A stretch of 18,585 nt of DNA from an uncultured Halieaceae bacterium (GTDB lineage Bacteria > Pseudomonadota > Gammaproteobacteria > Pseudomonadales > Halieaceae). This document shows, piece by piece, positions 13,942 to 18,585 of the stretch; positions within the stretch are counted from its first letter, which is position 1; every line of letters starts with the position of its first letter. The notes under the pieces are model-generated. The model had not been told where the DNA came from. It saw only the letters and a list, made by a program, of their open reading frames with translations, and ran no database searches. The stretch covers positions 1-18,585 of the forward strand of contig CALINF010000158.1 of the NCBI GenBank assembly GCA_938045215.1. Direction: 5' to 3'. The position numbers and the translations under genes were made by a program.

Positions 13942-13970
13942 TTTTCAACGCTGCAAACCGCTATGATACT
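13942..13970 (+). promoter_or_regulatory. Possible promoter of dctQ-dctM
   Basis: TTTTCA (13942-13947) and GATACT (13965-13970) each match the sigma-70 hexamers at four of six positions and are separated by exactly 17 bases. They lie in the yaaA/dctQ divergent region, about 35 bases before the dctQ start. The match is modest. Confidence 0.3.
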
Positions 13971-14004
13971 CTGCCCCCAGCCCATCTATAAAGAAGTTAC
14001 GCTA

Positions 14005-14520
14005 ATGTCTGTGCTGCATTCGGTGGTTCGGCTGATTGATGCATTCACTCACCACCTGGGACGTACTCTGGCATGGCTTTGCCTGGGTATGGCTTTACTC
14101 ACTACCTTCGTCGTCGTTTTACGCTACGGCGTCAATATCGGTTCTATCATGGCCCAGGAAGCGGTCACGTATATGCATGGCTGTGTGTTCATGTTGGGTG
14201 CAGCGTACGCACTGAAAACCGGCGCACACGTAAGAGTAGACATCTTCTATCGCGGCTTCTCCGAGCGAACACGCGCATGGGTTAATGCCCTGGGGGGCAT
14301 CGTGTTTCTGCTGCCGCTATGTGCATTTATCGCCGGTATGAGCTGGAATTATGTCAGTGAATCCTGGCTAATCCGCGAGTCGTCCCCGGAGCCCGGCGGT
14401 ATCCCCGCTGTCTTCCTGCTGAAAACCCTGCTGCCGGCAATGGCCATCAACCTGATGCTGCAGGGGATCGCAGAAACACTGCGCAGCGCGCTGGTGTTGA
14501 TTGAAGGAGACAACCACTAA
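14005..14520 (+). CDS. dctQ: TRAP transporter small membrane subunit (DctQ/FcbT2-like)
   Basis: DctQ is the four-helix small subunit of a tripartite ATP-independent periplasmic (TRAP) transporter, which joins the large DctM subunit in the inner membrane to drive sodium-coupled uptake of carboxylates. The 171-residue protein shows four hydrophobic segments at roughly residues 20-40, 50-72, 92-114 and 138-158. Typical landmarks are the basic-hydrophobic N-terminus, the segment around MAQEAVTYMHGCVFMLGAAYAL, KTGAHVRVDIFY, and the late PEPGGIPAVFLLKTLLP, which resembles the COG4665 (FcbT2) branch. ATG 14005 was chosen because the longer open frame from 13879 would run into the yaaA promoter region and has no family-like residues. 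The stop and the dctM ATG share one base (TAATG), so the two are translationally coupled. Confidence 0.9.
   Translation: MSVLHSVVRLIDAFTHHLGRTLAWLCLGMALLTTFVVVLRYGVNIGSIMAQEAVTYMHGCVFMLGAAYALKTGAHVRVDIFYRGFSERTRAWVNALGGIVFLLPLCAFIAGMSWNYVSESWLIRESSPEPGGIPAVFLLKTLLPAMAINLMLQGIAETLRSALVLIEGDNH
14504..14510 (+). promoter_or_regulatory. Ribosome binding site of dctM inside dctQ
   Basis: AAGGAGA lies 9 bases before the dctM ATG and within the last codons of dctQ. It fixes the dctM start and supports coupled translation. Confidence 0.7.
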
Positions 14521-15884
14521 TGGAGGGAACCGTCGCCCTGTGGATGTTTGCCGCGGTCTGCCTGCTGTTGATGTTTGGCTACCCCGTGGCCTTTACACTC
14601 GCCGGTACAGCACTGGCGTTCGCAGCGGGCGGCATTCTGCTGGGACACTTCGACCCCGCCTTTCTGGCCGCATTGCCCGGACGGCTATTTGGCACAATCA
14701 GCAACGGGACACTGATTGCTGTACCACTTTTTATCCTTATGGGTATCATTTTGGAAAAGTCCCGGGTTGCTGAAGAGCTGCTGGAAAGTATGTCGCAGGT
14801 GTTTGGCCGCCTGCGCGGCGGTCTGGGGGTCTCTGTGGTGATCGTGGGTATGCTGCTCGCCGCAAGTACCGGTATTGTCGGCGCCACGGTAGTGACAATG
14901 GGGCTCTTGTCTCTGCCCAGCATGCTGCGCAATGGCTACAGTCCATCATTAGCCACGGGCACTATCTGTGCTACTGGCACGCTGGGCCAGATCATCCCTC
15001 CCTCAATTGCGCTGGTCCTACTGGGCGACATTCTCTCCAACGCCTATCAGCAGGCCCAGCTCAGCCTGAATATTTTTAACCCGAAAACAATCTCCGTCGG
15101 CGACCTGTTTATCGGCGCTCTGATTCCCGGGCTCGTACTGGTAGTTCTCTACATCGGATATATCCTGGCTGTTGCCTGGCTGCGCCCCGCGTCAGCTCCA
15201 CCTGCAGAAACCGAGCCGGTAAACCTGCACAAGTTGCTATCGGGGTTAGTCCCTCCCCTGCTACTGATTTTTATTGTTCTTGGCTCTATTCTGGCCGGAG
15301 CCGCCACACCAACAGAGGCCGCTGGCGTGGGCGCTGTTGGCGCGCTCATTCTGGCCTACGCCAAGCGCGAGATGGACTTCGCACGGCTTAAGGCTGTTGT
15401 CATCAACACGCTGGAAGTCACCTGCATGGTCTTCATGATCTTAATCGGTGCCGCCGTGTTTTCACTGGTTTTTCGAGGCTTCGGTGGCGAGGAGCTCATC
15501 CAGTCCTACTTCCTGGACATGCCCGGCGGCGTGATGGGAGCCACTCTGGTTGTAATGCTGGTTATCTTCCTGCTCGGCTTCATTCTCGATTTCATCGAGA
15601 TTACATTCGTCGTAGTGCCGATTGTAGGTCCCATACTGCTGGCGATGGGGTTGGACCCCATATGGCTTGGCATCATGATTGCGCTCAACTTGCAGACCTC
15701 TTTCCTCACTCCTCCCTTTGGTTTCGCCCTGTTCTACCTGCGCGGTGTTGCGCCCGACTCGCTGCCAACCAGCGCTATCTACAGGGGTGTCATTCCTTTT
15801 ATAATGATTCAGCTGACCGTCCTGGTGGCCTTATGGTTCTGGCCATCAATGGCAACCTGGTTGCCCGGGGTCGTAAATCAATAA
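14520..15884 (+). CDS. dctM: TRAP transporter large membrane subunit (DctM/FcbT3-like)
   Basis: DctM is the transport channel subunit of the TRAP system, moving the substrate delivered by DctP together with sodium ions. The 454-residue protein is hydrophobic along its length with about 12 membrane segments. Conserved features include the N-terminal FGYPVAFTLAG, the PLFILMGIILEKS segment, GMLLAASTGIVGATVVTMGLL, the cytoplasmic-loop motif CATGTLGQIIPPSI, ATPTEAAGVGAVGAL in the middle, and the C-terminal mirror QTSFLTPPFGFALFYLRGV. The Q-x3-PPS and TPPFGF repeats mark the two inverted halves of the elevator domain. Length and motifs fit the COG4664 (FcbT3) branch, which pairs with TakP-like binding proteins. 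It overlaps dctQ by one base. The thioesterase gene follows after 39 bases on the same strand. Confidence 0.94.
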   Translation: MEGTVALWMFAAVCLLLMFGYPVAFTLAGTALAFAAGGILLGHFDPAFLAALPGRLFGTISNGTLIAVPLFILMGIILEKSRVAEELLESMSQVFGRLRGGLGVSVVIVGMLLAASTGIVGATVVTMGLLSLPSMLRNGYSPSLATGTICATGTLGQIIPPSIALVLLGDILSNAYQQAQLSLNIFNPKTISVGDLFIGALIPGLVLVVLYIGYILAVAWLRPASAPPAETEPVNLHKLLSGLVPPLLLIFIVLGSILAGAATPTEAAGVGAVGALILAYAKREMDFARLKAVVINTLEVTCMVFMILIGAAVFSLVFRGFGGEELIQSYFLDMPGGVMGATLVVMLVIFLLGFILDFIEITFVVVPIVGPILLAMGLDPIWLGIMIALNLQTSFLTPPFGFALFYLRGVAPDSLPTSAIYRGVIPFIMIQLTVLVALWFWPSMATWLPGVVNQ

Positions 15885-15923
15885 GCGCTATCGCGCCTCA
15901 CAAGACCGAGTAGACATTCACTC

Positions 15924-16316
15924 ATGAACGATATCGATTCTGCACCCATCCCCCAGGGCGATCTCGCACTGCAGACTGTCGCAATGCCCAAAGACACCAA
16001 CGCCAGCGGCGATATTTTCGGTGGCTGGTTGTTGTCACAGATGGATATGGCCGGCGCTATCACCGCTGGTGAAGTAGCCGGTGGCAGAGTTGCAACGGTC
16101 GCGATCGAGGGCATGGCTCTTCTGACGCCTGTGCACGTCGGCGCGGTGGTGACCTGCTATTGCGATGTGCTGGAGGTAGGACGCAGCTCCGTTCGTATCG
16201 TTGTGGAGGTGTGGATCAACTCAAAGCACGACGGCGAACCCATCAAGGTAACTGAGGGTGAATTTGTCTTTGTAGCTATTGATGAAAATGGTCGTACGCG
16301 GGCTATTACTCAGTAA
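15924..16316 (+). CDS. yciA: YciA-type acyl-CoA thioesterase
   Basis: YciA hydrolyses acyl-CoA thioesters to free acids and CoA in the cytoplasm with broad chain preference. The 130-residue hot-dog fold protein matches E. coli YciA (132). PQGDLALQTVAMPKDTNASGD opens it, followed by IFGGWLLSQMD with D41 aligning to the catalytic Asp44 of Haemophilus YciA (HI0827). EGMALLTPVHVG and SVRIVVEVW complete the fold. ATG 15924 gives the family N-terminus; the ribosome site is weak. It lies 39 bases after dctM on the same strand, so it may be read from the transporter transcript. A metabolic link between acid uptake and CoA ester turnover is possible but unproven. Its last 11 bases overlap the end of the convergent dctP. 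Confidence 0.94.
   Translation: MNDIDSAPIPQGDLALQTVAMPKDTNASGDIFGGWLLSQMDMAGAITAGEVAGGRVATVAIEGMALLTPVHVGAVVTCYCDVLEVGRSSVRIVVEVWINSKHDGEPIKVTEGEFVFVAIDENGRTRAITQ
16306..16316. repeat. Palindromic overlap of yciA and dctP stop regions
   Basis: TTACT, one base, AGTAA form an 11-base symmetric element that exactly equals the overlap of the two convergent genes. TAA stops of both strands lie at its two ends. Confidence 0.5.
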
Positions 16317-17484
16317 CAGTCATATCGCTGTTCTCAATAACAACATCACGCGCATTGATATAAGCCTGCTCCGAGATATGATGATAGGCCCTCACGTTGT
16401 CGTAAAAACTTTTGTATGACGCATACACCTTTGCTGCCATAGGGTCACCATCAATCAGCTGCTGCATGACCACCTGTGATCCATCGTACAACGCCTGTAA
16501 AACATCATCGGGCAAACGCCGCAGCTGTACGCCATGATTTTCAACCAGGTCTTTTAGCGCCGCATTGTTGCGCGCTGTGAATTCATCCAGCATGTCCTGA
16601 TTGGCAGAGCGCGCTGCATAACGTACGATCGCCTGCAGCTCTTGGGGCAGTGCTGCCAGGGAGTCTTTATTGACTATAAACTCCAACATGGCGCCAGGCT
16701 CATGCCAGCCCGGGTAATAGTAATATTTTGCGACCTGATGCAGGCCAAGAGCCAGGTCATTGTAGGGTCCGACCCACTCAACAGCATCGATTACCCCGGT
16801 CTGCAAAGACGTATAGATTTCACCGCCGGGAATACGTACCGACGTGCCGCCCACGGTGGCGAATACCTCTCCCGCTAATCCGGGAATGCGCATCTTAAGG
16901 CCCTGAAGATCATCGAGTGAGTTGATCTCCCGGTTGAACCAGCCTGCCATCTGCACACCGGAGCTGCCGCCAGACAGCGGTACAACGTTGGAGGGGGCAT
17001 ACGCTTCGGCCCAGAGTTCAAGGCCACCGCCATAGTGAAACCAGGCATTCATCTCCTGCGCTGTCATGCCAAAGGGTATTGCGGTGAAGAAAACAGACGC
17101 CGGAATTTTACCTTTCCAATAGTAAGACGCGCCGTGACCCGCATCGGCTACACCCTGAGAAACGGCGTCAAACACTTCAAATGCAGGAACGATTTCGCCA
17201 GCGCCATACACCCGAGCCGTCATCCTGCCGCCGCTCATTTCATTGATATACCGGGCAAAATTCTCGGGGCCACTACCCAGGCCGGGAAGATTTTTAGGCC
17301 AGGTCGTCACAATTTTCCATTCGAAACGCTGCTGGTTTGTTGCAGCAGCTGTTTCTGAGCTTTGCCCGCTGATGTGCTGCCCGGCCTTATCGGCCGCCCA
17401 CAGCCCAATCACAGTAACAAGTGCGGCCACCAGAGTTAGAATAATCAGCGGCGTCCAGCGAGATCCGGCGGCATTGCTACTCAT
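16306..17484 (-). CDS. dctP: TRAP transporter solute-binding protein (TakP/DctP-like)
   Basis: DctP is the periplasmic protein that captures the substrate and presents it to DctQM. From ATG 17484 it has 392 residues; residues 11-29 form a hydrophobic signal peptide or membrane anchor. The mature part resembles TakP, the 2-oxoacid-binding protein of Rhodobacter: GGSSGVQMAGWF, DLQGLKMRIPG with the carboxylate-binding arginine (R199), GGEIYTSLQTGVIDAVEWVGPYNDL (E236-W237), and KYYYYPGWHEPG. A 2-oxoacid or hydroxyacid is the likely substrate, possibly bound as a sodium or calcium salt, but this cannot be read directly. ATG 17484 has AGGA 9 bases upstream. An in-frame ATG at 17502, three bases after the uvrD stop, lacks a ribosome site but would allow coupling. 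It is the only binding protein near dctQM, but on the opposite strand. Confidence 0.9.
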   Translation of the reverse strand: MSSNAAGSRWTPLIILTLVAALVTVIGLWAADKAGQHISGQSSETAAATNQQRFEWKIVTTWPKNLPGLGSGPENFARYINEMSGGRMTARVYGAGEIVPAFEVFDAVSQGVADAGHGASYYWKGKIPASVFFTAIPFGMTAQEMNAWFHYGGGLELWAEAYAPSNVVPLSGGSSGVQMAGWFNREINSLDDLQGLKMRIPGLAGEVFATVGGTSVRIPGGEIYTSLQTGVIDAVEWVGPYNDLALGLHQVAKYYYYPGWHEPGAMLEFIVNKDSLAALPQELQAIVRYAARSANQDMLDEFTARNNAALKDLVENHGVQLRRLPDDVLQALYDGSQVVMQQLIDGDPMAAKVYASYKSFYDNVRAYHHISEQAYINARDVVIENSDMTVTE

Positions 17485-17493
17485 CTGTGACTG

Positions 17494-17497
17494 TCCT
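17494..17497 (-). promoter_or_regulatory. Ribosome binding site candidate of dctP
   Basis: The minus strand reads AGGA, 9 bases before ATG 17484. It favours that start over the ATG at 17502. Confidence 0.4.
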
Positions 17498-17505
17498 GTC
17501 ATATG

Positions 17506-18585
17506 CTAGAGCAACTGCAGATTGGCGTACTGCACCACCAGCCACTTGCTGCCTTCGCTGTCAAAGTTAACTTCTATGCGCGCGTTTGCGCCACGGCCTT
17601 CGAAGTTTAGCACGACACCCTCACCAAAAATCTGATGGTATACCGCCTGGCCCAGACTGAGACCCGTATCAGGCACTTCAGCCTGTGACAGCGCACTGAC
17701 CGGACGCATCACGGTGTTGTGCAGGCGTACTTCCTGCAATAAATCTGCGGGTATCTCGCGAATAAAGCGAGAGGGCGTGTTGTAGTTTTCATTGCCGTGG
17801 AGGCGTCGCGACTCCGCATAGGTTATAACCAACCGCTGCATGGCGCGGGTAATCCCCACATAGCACAAGCGGCGCTCTTCCTCGAGGCGGCCCGGCTCTT
17901 CCAACGACATACGATGCGGAAACAGGTTCTCTTCCATACCCGCGAGAAACACCAGGGGGAACTCGAGACCCTTGGCCGAGTGCAGGGTCATCAGTTGGAT
18001 GCTGTCTTCGTGAGCATCCGCCTGGGCGTCGCCTGCATCGAGCGCTGCGTTGTCGAGGAACTGTTGCAGTGGCGACAATTCCGGGTCTTCCGCAACAAAT
18101 TGCTTGCCGGCGTTGATCAGCTCATCGAGGTTTTCCAGTCTCGCCTGGCCTTTCTCGCCTTTCTCTTTCTCATACAGATCTACCAGGTGAGAGGCGTGAT
18201 TTACATGTTCTATCAGTTCATGCAGAGGCAATTCATCGGTTCCGGAATCCAGCTCATTGATCAGAATACGAAAACCATCCAGTGCCGTCAGAGCTCGCGC
18301 AGGCAGGAGCTTCTCATCTATGACTGCCGCGATCGCCTGCCAGAGCGGAATAGAGCGCTCGCGCGCGGCAGTACGCACCGTATCGAGCGTTTTGCTACCG
18401 ATACCACGGGGCGGGGTGTTAATGACACGCTCAACCGCCGCGTCATCACCCCGGTTGAGTAACAGGCGCAAATAGGCCAGCGCGTTGCGAATCTCGAGGC
18501 GTTCATAGAAGCGTTGACCCCCGTAGATCCGATAGGGAATACCGGTTCGAATAAGCGCTTCTTCCAACACCCGGGACTGGGCATT
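17506..18585 (-). CDS. uvrD: DNA helicase II UvrD (partial, 5' half outside window)
   Basis: UvrD is a 3'-5' superfamily 1 helicase that removes the incised strand in nucleotide excision and mismatch repair and can pull back stalled RNA polymerase. The window holds the C-terminal 359 residues of a protein usually about 720 long; the frame is open to the window edge, so the beginning is cut only by the window. Visible in order are NAQSRVLEEAL and YRIYGGQRFYERLEI (motif IV), VINTPPRGIG, QLMTLHSAKGLEFPLVF (motif V), EEERRLCYVGITRAMQRL with the arginine finger (motif VI), PSRFI, and the C-terminal Tudor-like fold LGQAVYHQIFGEGVV to KWLVVQYANL. Similarity to E. coli UvrD covers the whole segment. 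dctP follows after 3 to 21 bases depending on its start. Confidence 0.96.
   Translation of the reverse strand, partial: NAQSRVLEEALIRTGIPYRIYGGQRFYERLEIRNALAYLRLLLNRGDDAAVERVINTPPRGIGSKTLDTVRTAARERSIPLWQAIAAVIDEKLLPARALTALDGFRILINELDSGTDELPLHELIEHVNHASHLVDLYEKEKGEKGQARLENLDELINAGKQFVAEDPELSPLQQFLDNAALDAGDAQADAHEDSIQLMTLHSAKGLEFPLVFLAGMEENLFPHRMSLEEPGRLEEERRLCYVGITRAMQRLVITYAESRRLHGNENYNTPSRFIREIPADLLQEVRLHNTVMRPVSALSQAEVPDTGLSLGQAVYHQIFGEGVVLNFEGRGANARIEVNFDSEGSKWLVVQYANLQLL

Noticed and set aside
13905..14004. Possible OxyR site upstream of yaaA
   Set aside because: YaaA is OxyR-controlled in E. coli, but no convincing spaced ATAG-type repeats could be seen by eye in this gap.
17797..18462. 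Long plus-strand open frame of 221 codons opposite uvrD
   Set aside because: The minus strand is unmistakable UvrD with motifs V and VI; the plus reading has no domain features.
1..18585. CRISPR arrays, tRNA genes, insertion sequences, toxin-antitoxin or phage-defence genes
   Set aside because: No regularly spaced repeats, cloverleaf-like segments, transposase or defence-type proteins were found; all sizeable frames are explained by the listed core genes.

Overview
The window is a compact stretch of chromosome from a gammaproteobacterium. It holds 18 protein genes and no tRNA, rRNA, CRISPR array or insertion sequence that I could see. The proteins resemble Pseudomonas and Escherichia proteins along their whole length. 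From memory, the order rph / yicC / gmk / rpoZ / spoT / ridA / recG / rubredoxin genes / ubiC / ubiA follows the P. aeruginosa PA5334-PA5358 neighbourhood. The rubredoxin-reductase fusion and the TRAP transporter suggest a marine or aquatic relative (for example the OM60/NOR5-Halieaceae or Cellvibrionales groups); that placement is inference.

Region 1 (1-5238) concerns RNA and nucleotide metabolism and the stringent response. rph (minus strand, its 3' end cut by the window edge) is divergent from yicC-gmk, then rpoZ-spoT-ridA. Gmk makes GDP from GMP. SpoT makes and degrades (p)ppGpp and carries both catalytic centres. RidA clears reactive enamine/imine intermediates.

Region 2 (5235-11341): a minus-strand atypical short-chain dehydrogenase/reductase lies back to back with recG. 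Next comes a minus-strand rubredoxin fused to its FAD-dependent reductase, divergent from ubiC-ubiA, which encode the first two committed steps of ubiquinone synthesis.

Region 3 (11355-13904): a COG3146-type acyltransferase-fold protein faces a minus-strand pair, yaaA and a DUF938 methyltransferase.

Region 4 (14005-18585): a three-component TRAP carboxylate transporter has its two membrane subunits (dctQ-dctM) on the plus strand and its solute-binding protein (dctP) on the minus strand, with a YciA-type thioesterase gene between them. dctP directly follows uvrD, whose 5' half lies outside the window.

Coding density is very high. The longest non-coding gap is 204 bases (2214-2417, gmk to rpoZ), so there is no unexplained stretch above 300 bases. 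Four convergent gene pairs end within 5 bases of each other or overlap. I found no clear new system. The best second looks are the fused rubredoxin electron-transfer protein with an additional CxxC, the split TRAP locus, the rpoZ-spoT leader, and the interlocked convergent stop codons.
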